Shown: positions 12,801-26,074, numbered from the stretch's first letter. The stretch is DNA of 64,000 nucleotides from Glossina fuscipes (GCF_014805625.2 NW_023998414.1:22216352-22280351), one strand, 5' to 3'. Notes: generated by a model not told the origin, from the sequence alone. A program made the numbers and translations.

Positions 12801-14989
12801 TTCGAAATCAATTTAAATTGTCTTAAAGCAGTTCGATGAGAGATTACTAAAAAAGAAACGAAAAAATAGGAAAAAAAAAACACACACACACACAAACGAA
12901 AATGACAGAGCTGGGTATGTATATACAATGTATCTTTCGAAAATTTCTTCAAAAATATTATGTTTACTCGCAATGTACCCGCTATAACTTCGTAATTGCG
13001 TTTACGTAAAAGAAATTCAGCGGAATAAACTATAAGCGAATATTGAAAAATTACTTCACCGATTGGAAAGCAAAAAATAGCTTAAAAAGATGCAATAACA
13101 TCTTAAACGTAGCTTTATAAGCCACTTTACTAAAAGTGCTATCTATAGTTGTTCATATATACGCACTACAGTCATTCAACATGAACAGTTAAGTAGATTT
13201 ATTCAAGCCTGTCAAGCCATGCATCCTTCTTTACCAACTAATCTGAAAGCTAGATTTGAATTCGATTTTAGTCTATATGGTAGGTTTTTATTTCGTGTAC
13301 TTGCGTACCTTATTCTTACTGTACGCATTACGCTTTCTGTAACGCACTCATAGGCAAATGTTACCTTTTGCTTCTATTATTATAGCCGCCACAAAAAGAT
13401 ATAAGAGAAGGAAACGCACGCACTTAGGCAGGGTACATAGCGTAATCGATTTAGCGATTCGCTCCTACCAATCGACGATGTAAAAGCTCGCCAACAATTC
13501 GTAAGATTCGAAAAAATTAAATATTTATCTTTAAGAGACTCTATAATAATCTCTCTTCTCTTATGCTATGCTATGCTCCTCGAGTTTAGTCATGTATCCT
13601 CCAGTTAAGGCCTACATTTGACAAACGTGCTTATGTGCGAAGAGTTTTTTGGCGGTAACTGTTACGTTACATTTATAAATTTAAATTCTTCGATGGAATT
13701 AAAAAATGAAGGGAAAAAAAAAACAAAACAAAATGTAATCATGCTAAATACGGAATATAAATTCATTATGGTTTTCGACAACTTAAGTGACTGTTGCTAA
13801 TGTGTACTGTATACCGTACGTTACGAAGAGAAAAAAAAGAGAGCAAACATACATCTAACATGAATTAATTAAATCCTTAATAATTATAAATTTTTCACAT
13901 TCTATTCACTTCAATAAATATGTGGGTCATGGGACTTAGGCGACAAGGTAGCAACAGATAAACATATGTTCTCTATTTTATACTTATCTTTATCTTAACT
14001 TCATTTAGTTCAAGATTGATAAATTTAACATTTTCACTTTCAGTTGCAAAGACTCGAAACTACTTTCTTCAACAGTTTTATTAAATCACTTTCGATGTAT
14101 GATTTACGATCTAAACTATTAAAGATAATTGTATATAAGTTGTAAAATTTTTTAATTTTTTCCTCTCTTTATATACTTGAATGAACTTTCAACTCATTTC
14201 CATTACGCATTAGTAAATATTGATTCATCTTTGAATCGTTTAGTGACAATGTTATTCTTTCCTCCGTTAAAACTTGAAAAAAAAAAAAATACTTAAAAGT
14301 GATTTAACTGAATTAGCATATGTTCTTTTTAATCAGCTCATAATAATTGCTTGTTAATGTCAACGTAAATCTATCCCCATTTACTCTTAGTTAACATTGA
14401 CAATTAAAAAGGTAAACATGGATTTGATACCCACATATGTTATTTACTGTTCAAATACATATCTTCGTTTACCTTCATATGCAGTGGCGAGCAAAATTGG
14501 ATTCATATAATATTGAAAAATACGTTAAATTCATAAAATTCCTATTCTGATCGCAGTAAAGAAAAAAATGTCATATAAAACATTAATCTTTACTTGTCGT
14601 CTAATTAACTGTAGAAAATATAACAAAATACAATTCGTGAATAAGTAAATAAGAGTAAGCTACAAACAATCAAACAATAATAAAAAATGCGTTTATCCTG
14701 TTTTCCTGTTTTCCGTTTCGTTACTATGTTGTTAAAGCTCCGTTCATTTTTAAGTTCTTTAGGGGACTTATCGCAAATTCCTTTTAATATTAAAGTTGCA
14801 TTGTTACAGTGCATATCCGACAAAAAGTTATCAATATTTTTTGTAATTGTTTTATAATGTTGATATAAAAAAAAAAAAAAAAAAAAAAAGATGGAAAAAA
14901 GTCAAAAATACCATAGTCGCCAAATTTGAAAAGGCATGTACTCTTCAAACAGTGCTTTTAGCTATAAAAAACGATATTTAAAACAATTA
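9889..14989. other. Gene-free AT-rich stretch
   Basis: No supported exon. Homopolymer A/T runs occur (12746-12768 and 14867-14889). At 10845-11050 there are CCGTCC-rich patches ('GTTTGTCCGTCCTTCCG', 'ATGTCCGTCCATCCGTCC') that may be a decayed DINE core. The open frames here give peptides of low complexity with no family match. Confidence 0.45.
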
Positions 14990-15089
14990 NNNNNNNNNNN
15001 NNNNNNNNNNNNNNNNNNNNNNNNNNNNNNNNNNNNNNNNNNNNNNNNNNNNNNNNNNNNNNNNNNNNNNNNNNNNNNNNNNNNNNNNN
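14990..15089. other. Assembly gap (100 N)
   Basis: Exactly 100 N, the usual placeholder for a gap of unknown size. The same 11 bases, TAAAACAATTA, end the left side (14979-14989) and begin the right side (15090-15100). Confidence 0.97.
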
Positions 15090-18000
15090 TAAAACAATTA
15101 GATTAAAAGATTAGATGTCGTTCTAGATTTCCAAGTGATGTTAATGCTCGACTAACAGAGCGTATATTAAGAAAAAAATTAGGTCAGAATTCTGAAAACA
15201 AGAGTGATGACATTAAATAAGGATGTCAGCGAATGGATGGCGTGTCGAGTACTAAGAAAGATAAAAAAACTTTTAAACTCGTATGGAATTCTTTAAGCAA
15301 CGTAAAACTGGATATATAATATTAAAAAAAAAAAAAAACCGTTGAAATCATACAATTCCGGTACTTATGACAGTAGAGAAAAAAAATTGTAAAACATTAA
15401 TTCTCTTTGTTCTCGAAGCGATCAGCTTTTAATCTTTGGTCTTGGACTTGGGAATGTTTCAAATAAACCATCTCCTCGAATGCAATACATTTTTTTTTTA
15501 GCGCAATTAATAGGTCAAAGAATAGTGCAATTATAGAATGGGATCACCATCATCATCAGTATCATTATTTATTTACGTTTGGTTACCGGTGTTGATAAAA
15601 CATCACTTAAAAAAAAAAAAAATGTTCGCGCATTTTTTTATTAAGTTATTACTTAAGTTCTTTTAGAGATTGATGAGATTTAAAAAACTAGTGTGATTGT
15701 GTGCCGGGTTGATCTTTAGATTTCAACAAATGTCGCTTTATTTTTTTTTTCCTTCTTTATTTTGCATGAATTGCAGACATAGATGCTTAAAGGTTTCAAC
15801 AAACAAAAATAATTCATTTTTTTGTGGAAGTGAACGAACGGACAAGCAAATAAAGACGTTGACGCAACATCAAAATCTAGACAGATATTGGGAAAGATAA
15901 TTGCTGATAGAAGACATATTATAAATTGTCTAAAGGATATACATTTGGCCTAACATTTTCAACATAGGACGATTAATTAGAGGATAACAGTCGATAGTAC
16001 GCGACAAGGATATTTATAGCTAGGAGAAGCATTACCACATCTTGTGTAGTATTCTTTCTATGAACAAATAAATTACGCACATGATGTTGTTGTAGTTTCG
16101 TTTTTAAGATTATCTATAGCGAAATATTGAATAATGTGTAATGCAATAAATTATTATATGTTATAAAAGTATTTGCGTTAAAATAAAATATCTATAAATT
16201 CAATTTATCATCAGTTCGTACGGCGAGGCAATAAATTTTAACCTCAATATCAACTAAAATATATAAAAATTTTTACTTAACAATTGATAGATAAGTTGAA
16301 AGAAAAAATTTATTTATTGTGCAATTTATATAACAATAATCGGATTAACCGACTACAAATAAGGCGGGCGACTGATTGCCTGACTGTCTGATTTTCTGAC
16401 TAATTGTCGAGGTAAATAACGAGAACAAATTATTTTTATCTACATGCTGGTAAATACCAGCTTTATACGAAAGCGTGCTTCAAAACTCTATGGGCATACG
16501 TCACGGCAATCTTTATGAATTCTCACGATTAGCTCGAATTTACGATAAGAATACATATAAAAGGTACTACTGCATGTACTCGGTAATGATAAAATAAAAT
16601 AAAATGAACTTGTTTTATTAAGTTCATTCGTAAAACTGTCATGTTGCAGACTTAGTTAATATTATCAGTATAATGGCTAACGAAGACATATCAATGTTCA
16701 TACATTTTGATAGATTCGTTTTAATTAATTTGTGTAACAAATTGAACCACAAATACCAGACTTAATGGAGTATGTAGAAAACAATGCAAATACCAAAGAT
16801 AAGGTGTTGTATCGTACAAAATTGATATAAAGTTTATTTACTTCTTTTTTTCTTTTTTCTTTTGGATTCTTTGCTAATATTTACTTTCGTTTTCGTTCAA
16901 GATTAGTATAATTTGACGCACATTGAGTTTCTCGAGTTGATTTAGCCTCATCATTCTGTTCACTTGTTTGTCCGTCCGTCCATTCATCCGTTCGTCCGTT
17001 ATTCTGTACGTTGGCCCGGGCAAAACAAATACAAATATATATGTATATATGTATATGTATGTGTATAGAAGAAGCTCTTGTTCGATATTGGCAACTCATT
17101 AAAATATTTCATATACACCTAATAAAGGCATTTTATATAATATGCTGCGAATAACTGGAAATTTGTATCATATATTGATGTCAAGTTAAGCATCAGCGCT
17201 TATCAAGTCTATCTAATAATGAAATATAGAAATGATCTAATGAGGCGTCTGATTTGCTTACTTCCTTGCGTTTTCGTAACGGCTTGCCGTCATCGCGAAG
17301 CTTACTCTCATCACGTGTATATGGAAATAAGAGTCGTCTTGCCGCCATTCTTTGATGACGCGTTTATTTCGTTATCACTTTCATGCTAAACGCATCAAAC
17401 TCATGCTAAACGCATCTTAGATTATCGAATAAGAAACGATATCTTATAAAACCTATTTTTATCCACAAATATTAATTTTAAAATGGATTTGAAGAGAAAA
17501 AATAATGTATTCGATCTGTTTTTAAATGTATATCATCTTCATATATATGTTTTATATATATATATATATATATATACATCACCTTATATCATAAAGTGCA
17601 TTTATCTGCTCTTTCTGTCGCGAATCAAGAGATTTTTCTGACCTCATCTTGGAAAATGGCGAAATGGCGACCATCGTAGAAGAAATTAGTAAAAAAGAAT
17701 ATTTATTTTCAATATGAGAGACAATCATCAGGATAAGTTATTTATTTAATAGCAATTTGTCTCAGATTTTCTTCACAATAATCCATTCAAAGAAAACTAT
17801 TAACATCTTTCTTCTTCTTTCTTTATCTTATCATTCCACTATTATGCATAACGTTATGTTCATTTTATAATCTAGCTCCGCTATGGTTTCGACTGTCGCG
17901 TAGAATATTTGCGCTTTTCTTGCTCTCACATAAAATCGCTTACAGAACAAAATGACTAATAGTACCTCGATACCTAATAACAAATCACTGCTTATCATCG

Positions 18001-18620
18001 GTGTGTCGGTATGTAAGCATCGGCGACCAAAAAGCTATGAATAGAGTATCGTCTCGTAAAAATTGTTAAGAAAATGTGCACAACGCACAACATAATATAT
18101 GCAACATCATTTACTCTGAAGTTATATAGGGTTATCTATCCCCATTGCTCTCTTGCACAAAATCTCGGACTTTCAAAAGTCGAAGCAAATGGATATGATA
18201 GAACCTAGCCTTTCAACTATACCGAAGTGTTATTTTAAGTCAATCACAAGTGACGCCGTTCTGCTGAAAAAAAAGTAAATGCTTTCCACATCCGTTGAAT
18301 TAATTCCAGATTAAATAATGCAATGAGTAATTTTCGGTAATCCGTTACGCAGAAAATTATCATTTATTGGGTTTTTAGAATCCTAGATGCGACAGGTGTC
18401 CTTTGCTTAGTAGTTGCACTAGCAACTGGAAATTATTCTCATCACTCAGAGAAATTTTATTTGATGATCTTACTCTGCTGCCTTTTTGAGCATCCAATCA
18501 GAACAAACACAGGGAATATATCTACAAACCCTTCGTTGTATGTTATGAATTTGAAACTAAATATTCTGCGAAATATATTTTACAGAAAACAATGAGAAAA
18601 AGTTAGATATATTCATTTTC
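15090..18620. other. Gene-free AT-rich stretch
   Basis: No supported gene. It contains a CCGTCC-rich patch at about 16965-17005 followed by (TA/TGTA) simple sequence to 17062, possibly a decayed DINE core. There is also a (TA)n tract at 17553-17576 and a 20-bp tandem duplication at 17381-17416 (TCATGCTAAACGCATC twice). Confidence 0.45.
17381..17416. repeat. 20-bp-period tandem duplication
   Basis: TCATGCTAAACGCATC occurs at 17381-17396 and again at 17401-17416, identical, separated by AAAC. Confidence 0.9.
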
Positions 18621-18624
18621 TGCG

Positions 18625-19050
18625 GGGTGTGTCCAAAGTGGGCTCCGAAGTGATTGTAGCCTTTTAGCGGTGTATTCATTTTATCAAAACGTTTGCAAGG
18701 CCCAGAAGGAAGCTTCAGAAATCCCACAAAGTATGTACATATTCTTGATCAGCACCGAATTCTGAACTGTCCGTCTGTCCGTCTGTCCGTCTATCCGTTC
18801 GTATAATATCTGTTGTAACCCTTCCTTGGGCAAAAATGGATATATTATATTGAATAAAAATGTAAAAGTACAGCACATACATACATACATATAAAATTCC
18901 ACTTTTATTCGGGAAATAAAAAAAATCAGCCGCATCCATCCAATATTTCTAATATGAAATATTAGTTCCTTTCCTTTTTTTTTTAAGATGACGGTAACGG
19001 ATATGAAAGATTCGATCACTCTCGAATATAATTTTCTCGCTTGTCATTCA
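18625..19050 (+). mobile_element. DINE-1/INE-1-like repeat, near-complete single unit
   Basis: Starts near 'TATTCATTTTATCAAAACGTTT', then 'CACAAAGTATGTACATATTC', 'TTGATCAGCACCGAATTCTG' and 'CTGTCCGTCTGTCCGTCTGT'. It ends at about 19045 with 'GATTCGATCACTCTCGAATA' and 'TAATTTTCTCGCTTG'. Head, core and tail are all present, so this copy is a good reference for the family in the window. The open frames on the minus strand here belong to the repeat. Confidence 0.75.
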
Positions 19051-19879
19051 TTTATTTAATTATTCATTGTATTATGAAAAAACAAAGGTTAAATGTAAAA
19101 ATTTTTAATTATATTTTATTAATTAAATAAATTTCGCAGAACAATGGATGACTTGTAAGGAATCATGATATAGTCATCTTTTCAATTACCTTTATGGTAA
19201 GATCAATATATGCGTATCAACTGTTCCGTTGGAAAGTTTTGTTTATCGCTGTAGTGATATACATAAATTTTGGGCAGATCATGTTCGAGAGTTATGATGG
19301 CCAGACGTGAGAAAATACTCTGTTAGGAATATTATCTTGTAAAATATATTTATTTTTTTTATATGGAATTATCAAGTATTGGCGAGTTTTGAGTAAATAT
19401 AAGAATCCATCACTTACGGCAATAAGTTTGTGAGGGCTATTGCATGCAAAGAATGGCATTTCAACTGCAATAGACTCAAAACTTGCGAAAATACAGCTGC
19501 ACTGATAAGATATTATGAATTACTCATGATGCGTACCGCTGTGTATAGCAGAATACCAAAGGACTTCCTGTCTGTTTTTCTAGTTAAAGTTCTGACTATA
19601 GATAAAATTGAATTAAAAACCTAACATTTATTACATACATGTACACTTGATTCATTGAAGAAGATTCATTGATCGATATGTTAAGCCCATACTTAAGAAA
19701 ATGCTGAGTAATTCTTTTTTCAATTGCACATCAGCGTTGAGACTTTAAGCTTGTGTTTATGCTGCACATTATGTTTATGCATAATTTCGTTGACATTAAT
19801 ATTATATAAATAAAATTAATTACGTATTAATAAAAATAAGTTCTTCTAAACAAAAATATGTTTAATAATATGCTAATAT

Positions 19880-20240
19880 AGGGTGTCTCGAAAGTTACGC
19901 AAGATTTAAATTTGTTGGCATTTATACAAGTTGATAGCTGTCAGTTTAGGGTCAGTAAAAATGAAGTATTACGCTAGAGAGCAACGCGTTTTCATTGTTG
20001 AACAACTTTACAAAAATAATGAAAGTTTGGCGACCACATCTCGCAAATTTCGTGTAAACTATGGTCACCTTGATGACTTTGTTAGTCGTAGTAGATTGTC
20101 GAAAAACAAATGCATCCACAATGTGGCACTGTTTGGTGCGGATTTTGGGCTGAAGCCGTCATTGGACCGTACTTACTTCTTCGAAAATTAGGCTGGTCAA
20201 GCAACGACTGTTACTGGTGATATTGATGTGAGTGACAACT
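19880..20240 (+). mobile_element. Internally deleted DDE transposon relic (DUF4817-type N-terminus)
   Basis: Begins with 'GGGTGTCTCGAAAGTTACGC' (19880-19899), resembling a terminal sequence. From 19961 the frame gives 'KMKYYAREQRVFIVEQLYKN' and 'NESLATTSRKFRVNYG', the helix-turn-helix start (DUF4817) of a group of insect Tc1/mariner-like transposases. The sequence then jumps to 'MHPQCGTVWCGFWAEAVIGPY' in another frame and, after a shift, 'YFFEN*AGQATTVTGDI' (to about 20222). In intact members these blocks lie after the first catalytic Asp, so a middle part of the gene is deleted. It cannot encode an active transposase. Confidence 0.65.
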
Positions 20241-20299
20241 TTTTTCTTCTTTTTTTTATATCATCAGCCACTCTAAAGATGTGTCCTATACGCGCGGGC

Positions 20300-21200
20300 A
20301 CAATGGTGATCAAAGCGGCTTATAGGCATAGTGGAATGCAGAAAGGGAGTAATGTTTGTGAACGTTCGCCTTGAAAAGGGAGACATTAAGTATGGCAGAA
20401 AATATCATTGCTGATAGGTTATTCCAAAGGCGGGCAGCATGGTTTAAGGAGTCAGGGTAGTGGATGCGAACGCTAAAAAAGACGTGTAGTCCTCTTGAAG
20501 CATTTAATTCGTGGTCATCTCTTTGATATCTGTAGAACACTTGCTCTGAATGTATCTCTACATAAGCGCAACGCAGCCCACATTGCGCCAAAGCTCGAGG
20601 GTATCGAGTGTTTTGTATACACTTTCGCTTATCATGAGCATCTGAGCATTTTGCTGCAGGCGCCGACACACGAGTTTCATATTCTAATTTTAGCCGGATA
20701 TAAGCGACGTAAATAGTACGGGTAACGGCTGCAGTAAAATATTTATTGCACCGCTTTGGCTGCGTCTACTTACACTTCGAACACATATTCCGTCCAGCGA
20801 ACATCGTTTTATATTCTTACGCCCAGTACATTATTCTTCTACATTGAGACCACCGATAGAGAAATGTTGTACACCACTCCGTCTGTGCTTTAGATAGTTT
20901 TGGGTTTTCGTGGTATTAAAGCTCCATCCCATTTAGTTATTTTCGTGAGATCCCGAATTAACACGTCGTTCATCATGCAGCGTTTGCTCTGTATCTCGTT
21001 GCTGCATGGTCTTCAACGAGGCTATCGCCCGTAAACGAATAGATAGGGTTCTCCATTATGCGCAGGGATTCGTACATCCAGCGAAATAATTCAATTAGTA
21101 CCAACTTGCGTCCAGAAACTTCCAATGTTTTTACCAAATTTGAAATCGATATCTTCCTCTTTCCAACCAGAAGAATAATAATAACGCACAGACGCACAGA
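20300..21200 (-). mobile_element. Non-LTR retrotransposon ORF2 C-terminal relic
   Basis: Read on minus from about 21000 downward, broken frames give 'TKTQNYLKHRRSGVQHFSIG' (RT thumb region, usually KTQxCxxSxR), 'LGVRI*NDVRWTEYVFEV' (usually LGVxIxxDxxWxxHVxxV), and finally 'DHELNASRGLHVFF' with 'SLNHAARLWNNLSA' and 'SLFKANVHKH' (20370-20500). The last pieces match the typical LINE ORF2 end 'SFxxRTARLWNSLP...FKxNVxxH'. The final 119-codon stretch (20310-20669) is open but lacks the catalytic palm. It is a 5'-truncated, mutated LINE, perhaps of the Jockey or I group. Confidence 0.75.
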
Positions 21201-21335
21201 TGGACAGACATGGCTAAATCAACACAGAATTTCAGGCTGATCAAGAATGTATATACTTTCATTTCAGGTGTTACATACATTATCGAAAAAACACAAAATG
21301 AGTATACACCCATCCTACAGTGGTAGGTATAAAAA
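21175..21335 (-). mobile_element. DINE-1/INE-1-like fragment
   Basis: On minus: 'ATTTTTATACCTACCACTGT' (head), then 'AGTATATACATTCTTGATCA', 'GCCTGAAATTCTG' and 'ATGTCTGTCCATCTGTGCGT'. The tail half is missing. Confidence 0.6.
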
Positions 21336-21963
21336 TAAGATCTTAGATAATGACTTGTTGAAGGCACATAATTCGTTAATGTTATCCTAAATAGTTTTTT
21401 TTTTGTTTTTTTTATCAAAAAAATTCAAGAAAATAAAATTTTTTCGATCGCTGCACAAGCATTCGTCATGCGACTTTCACTTGTACGGCCTGATAAATAT
21501 CGAAGATTCTTTTTAAAGCTTATAGTATATGTTGTACGTGTATTTTGCTTTTTCGCTATAAATATTTTCTTATCGCTGTCGGATTATAATGTTTGCTTAC
21601 AATCATATTTTACTTGCAAATATTTAAGCTTTCAACTGTTTTTATCGAATATCATTCGAATTCAATAAAGTCATGTAATCAACGAAAAGAAGTGATTAAG
21701 CATTTTTAGAGCAATGTTAGCTTAATAACTAAAACCGCAATAAATTGTGTTGTCCTCACTTTGCAACCGTCAAAATTCAATTGACGGTATATTGACTTGA
21801 TGCGATGGATTTATTTGTAATAAGATAATTATTGCGCTGTTCTATGCTTTTTACAGCGAAATTTATTGATTAATATATCACCGAACAATATAAATACTTT
21901 TTCAAATGTTATTTAGTACGCAAACGATATAATAATTGATTAATTTTTATTGTAATTGTAGAG

Positions 21964-24900
21964 AAAAAAAATGAAGACACTGCAGCTGCACCCGAAATCG
22001 AAGGACAAGTTACGGTTTGTAAAATATTTGTATGCAACGTGTACGCCGAGAATTTTTACTACTTTGCGTGTATTTAATCATCGCTTAATATATTTGTACA
22101 CAACATCCTTCCTTCTGTGATAGTCATTTTTCATAAAGTAGATATTCATAACTATTCTTCTAACATATTACGCACATAGATAGTTATATAATAGCGCTAC
22201 ATTAATCAATTAATCATATAGAGAGCGTACATTTCATTCCTTGGTAAAACAAAATTGAACTTTAAAACAACTAAGAATATTGTAATGGGACAACACCGAT
22301 CATTAGATACCATACATTATTACGTTATCTACTAGTATGACGTCGTCTCAATACTAATTTTCTTCAACTTATTATCATTATTAGCAAACTATTTTCGTCA
22401 TAACAGATTAAAAATTAGAATTTGTTGCCATACAAAGGCTTACATTTCGTTAATAACTTTATACAAACCGTTCTTAGACATAAATGCCCGGAAAATAAAC
22501 TCAACATAGTCCAAATTTGCTTTAGTTAATTTCGATGTATACGAAAATATCATCATCAAGTAGGTGTAGAATAGTAGGCCGTCTTTTCATAGAAAGACAT
22601 GCTTTTCATGGCGTCAAATACAAAAAATAGATCTACTTGATCCAAACTTGGTATAGTTGATTTTTATATCAAATCACTATTGCGGACCAATTCTTCTTGT
22701 TAATTATAATAACTTTTCTTAGGAATATTTATTAAGGAACAGGGGGATCAAAACAGCGAACGACTCATTCGTTCCATTTTTTTCATGCCAGTTTAGTGTA
22801 CCGAAATATTGCTATACAGCAATTTTTGTCAAGAAATTTTGAATAATACAATTTTCTTCATATAACAACTTTTTCATAGAACGGCTGTGTAAGAGGTGGG
22901 TCCGATTTACTTCATTTTCAGTACGACTCATCCCTGGGGTAAAACACGTTGGTTTATCAAATTTTCTCAAACTATTTCATGAATGAACGCCTAGACGAAT
23001 AGATAAGATTTGCGATTACCAAGGCGATGGTTACACGTCGTGTACTTCGTCATAACTATAAGTGAGCGCCCCGTCAGTAAGCGTAGGTGGAACACTGGCC
23101 GGACTTTATTCCGGTCTCTTTCTATCTCTCTCCCTTTCTTTATTCTTATTCTTCTTTCTGCCCGTCTCTCGATTACATGAATAAAGGACACTCCGTGTGT
23201 GATTGGTCCGAAAAACTGATGCTTTCGTAAATGTCATTTAATGCGATATCTTTCATATACGAATAACATGTTGAAATTAGGTCAAAAGAAGTAAGACTTC
23301 CCGACGAACACTCAGCAAAGCGTATTTATAAAAGTTACGTTAAGTTTCACTTTAATATTCTAGAAAATTCCTTATCCAAAATCTGTTTTCTTGATTATCG
23401 TGACCGAATTCTGTGAGCGTTTCACTTTCTATGGCATGAGAAGTAAGTCCTACGGATTTATGTGTTATCTATTAATAATAACGGTTTCTTCAATTTTCAG
23501 CTGTTTTGGTGCTTTATTTGAGTCGTCAATTGGATTATTCGGACGATGCGGCTACAATCATCTTTCATATCTTTACAATGTTTTTGTATTTCTTATGCAT
23601 ATTTGGCGCTGTACTTTCCGACAGTTGGCTTGGGAAATTTAAAACAATTTTATACCTTTCGATACTGTATGTTTTTGGGACAGTGACGCTTACGTTGGGT
23701 GCAATACCGCCACTAAATTTACCCTCAAGAGCTTTTACAATGATTGCATTGGCTTTAATAGCTTTAGGGTCCGGTGGTATAAAGCCGTGCGTGTCAGCCT
23801 TTGGTGGAGATCAATTTAAATTGCCCGAACAGGTTAAACAGATCAGTACATTTTTCTCGATGTTTTATTTTTCCATCAATTTGGGATCACTGATATCAAC
23901 AACCACTACTCCAATTCTTCGTGCAGACGTTCATTGCTTCAAAGAACAAGAGTGCTATCCATTGGCGTTTGGCTTGCCAGCCGTATTAATGGTGACTGCA
24001 ATAGGTAAACGAACAGTAATAGAATACGCAATGCACAAGCTTCATTATATTGAAATTTCATAAATTTGTAGTAATTTTCGTGTTGGGCTATCCCCTATAC
24101 AAAATTAAACCGCCTGCCGGCAATATGCTTGTTCTAGTTAGCAAAACTATTGGTGTAAGTTTCTTAATGAACATAACATATCATCATCATCATAATTTCA
24201 TAATCATGTCTTTAAATAATTGCTTTTACTTAGAATGCCATATCGACAAGGTGTCGGGAAAAGAAGACTAATCCACGCGAACACTGGCTAGACTATGCCG
24301 ATGCGAAATATGATAAACAATTAATTGAAGACGTCAAAGTGTTAATGCGAGTATTGTTCTTGTACATACCATTGCCAGTTTTTTGGGCTTTATTCGATCA
24401 ACAAGGCTCCCGTTGGACTTTTCAAGCTACACGTATGGATGGCGATATGGGTTCTTGGGACATCAAGCCAGATCAAATGCAGATGTTAAATCCTTTCTTA
24501 ATCTTAGTTTTAATACCTTTATATGATGTGGCATTTTATCCGGCCTTGAGTTTGATTGGTATACGTCGACCATTGCAAAAATTAACTTTGGGTGGCATTT
24601 TGGCCGGTGTTGCATTTATAATATCCGGTGTCGTAGAACTACAGTTAGAGGTAAATAAAACATTAAAATTATGTAAACAATTTCTCGTTCAACTAAACGA
24701 TTACAAATGAACCTTTAAAAATTATATTAAATTGGCATTGGAATTCAAGAAAAAAAATAAAAAAAAAAAAACCTAAACAACTAACTAACTATCATCATCC
24801 AGTATCCATTCCATTAACTATACAACATATGAAGCACTAAAAATAATAGATATTTTAAATCTACTTTTATCTTTCTCTTTCTTTTTTCTTACTCCATCCT

Positions 24901-25931
24901 TTTCATTATCTAAATCATTCTCATAAATATTTTTCTAGAAAACCTATCCCATATTACCTGAAGCTAATTATGCACAATTGCGTATATTTAATGGTGAAAA
25001 TTGTACCTATACTATCACTACTAATGCACCTGATTCGAAGCTACTAAATATTCTTCCTCTTGGCTATTATGAAAACAAATATGTACCCATCAGTAATTCC
25101 GGATTCAACTTTGAATATACCATTAATCCCATAGATGGTGATCATTGTCCTCCATTCGGAAATGGCTCCTTCAAGATGCAAGATGCGACGGCACACAGTT
25201 TATTTATGAGTTCGAAACACTTAGAGGATAAATTAATTTGGTATGAGGATCATGTGGCGAAGCCAACACGAGACAGTCCTCTAGTTAGATGTTTAAGTAA
25301 TGTTGAAGAAGGTAAAACAATAAAATGGATTAACAAAAAGGATAATAGTTTAGTATATGACGAAATGGCCTATGATCTTAATATAACTGAAATAGAAGTC
25401 GGTAACTTTGATATATTGATAAATGATAAGAAAGCCCACGAAGTTTCTTTACGTATGGGCGGAGTGTACACAGTGATAATCAATGAGCATGCCGACGAAG
25501 CATATTCAAGCAATTTGATTGAAATCACTGAACCTAATTCGGTGCACATTTTATGGCTAGTACCACAAATCGTTGTCATGACTTTAGGTGAAGTCATGTT
25601 TTCCGTTACCGGCATTGAATTTTCCTACGCTCAAGCTCCCGTTAATATGAAATCAGTATTGCAGGCCTGTTGGCTTTTAACCGTTGCTATTGGCAATGTT
25701 ATTGTAGTAATTGTAGCTGAACTCGCTCTATTTGATTCCCAAGCCAGCGAGTTCTTCTTATTTGCCGGTCTCATGTTCGTGGACATGTTGTTATTTATGA
25801 TCGTAGCTTATTATTATAAGCCTAACAATCCCTTGGCTATCGCTCACTCAAATGAAAGTGAAGAAGAAATTTCAAAAAAATCAAAATCTGATGACGATTT
25901 CGATAATAAATTGGACACTGAACAAAAATAA
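21964..25931 (+). CDS. Proton-coupled oligopeptide transporter (SLC15/POT family), 5' end missing
   Basis: Rebuilt exons: 21964-22014 (weak), 23364-23442, 23501-24004, 24072-24154, 24234-24650, 24939-25931. They join in phase with AG/GT borders to 2127 nt, about 708 aa without the initiator. It should import di- and tripeptides with protons across the cell membrane. Visible family marks are 'IPYPKSVF', 'EFCERFTFYGMR' (the ExxER motif of TM1), 'DSWLGKFKTILYLS', 'GSGGIKPCVSAFGGDQF', 'FSMFYFSINLGSL', 'FWALFDQQGSRW', and after TM9 a roughly 200-aa extracellular domain (in the last exon), typical of animal members, followed by 'GEVMFSVTGIEFSYAQAP' and the last helices. The tail is acidic and Lys-rich. 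The first listed exon (Lys/Glu-rich, no ATG in frame, weak donor GTTTGT) is my least certain; an upstream exon with the start codon was not found. An AATAAA at 26075 could serve polyadenylation. Drosophila carries such genes (yin and a neighbour), but I cannot tell which is the orthologue. Confidence 0.92.
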
Positions 25932-26074
25932 ATAAAAATACATTTGTATGATATTTGTGATTCCATTTTAGCGGCACTAGCAAAAATCATTCGAAAGAGA
26001 ATCCCATATATGGTACAGATCACTTACATAATTTCATTATTTTATATAAATCAAACCCAAAGTTATTATGAATG

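Noticed and set aside
12629..12973. Minus-strand open frame of 114 codons
   Set aside because: Composition is driven by A/T homopolymers (a run of Phe from poly-A on +), with no domain and no splice context.
18684..19019. Minus-strand open frame of 111 codons
   Set aside because: It lies fully inside a DINE-like repeat, and the same DNA occurs elsewhere in the window.
22980..23210. GC-richer stretch resembling part of an LTR ('AGTGAGCGCCCCGTCAGTAA' ... 'ATGAATAAAGGACA')
   Set aside because: No second LTR, no TG...CA ends, no primer binding site and no gag or pol nearby. It lies in the presumed intron of the peptide transporter.
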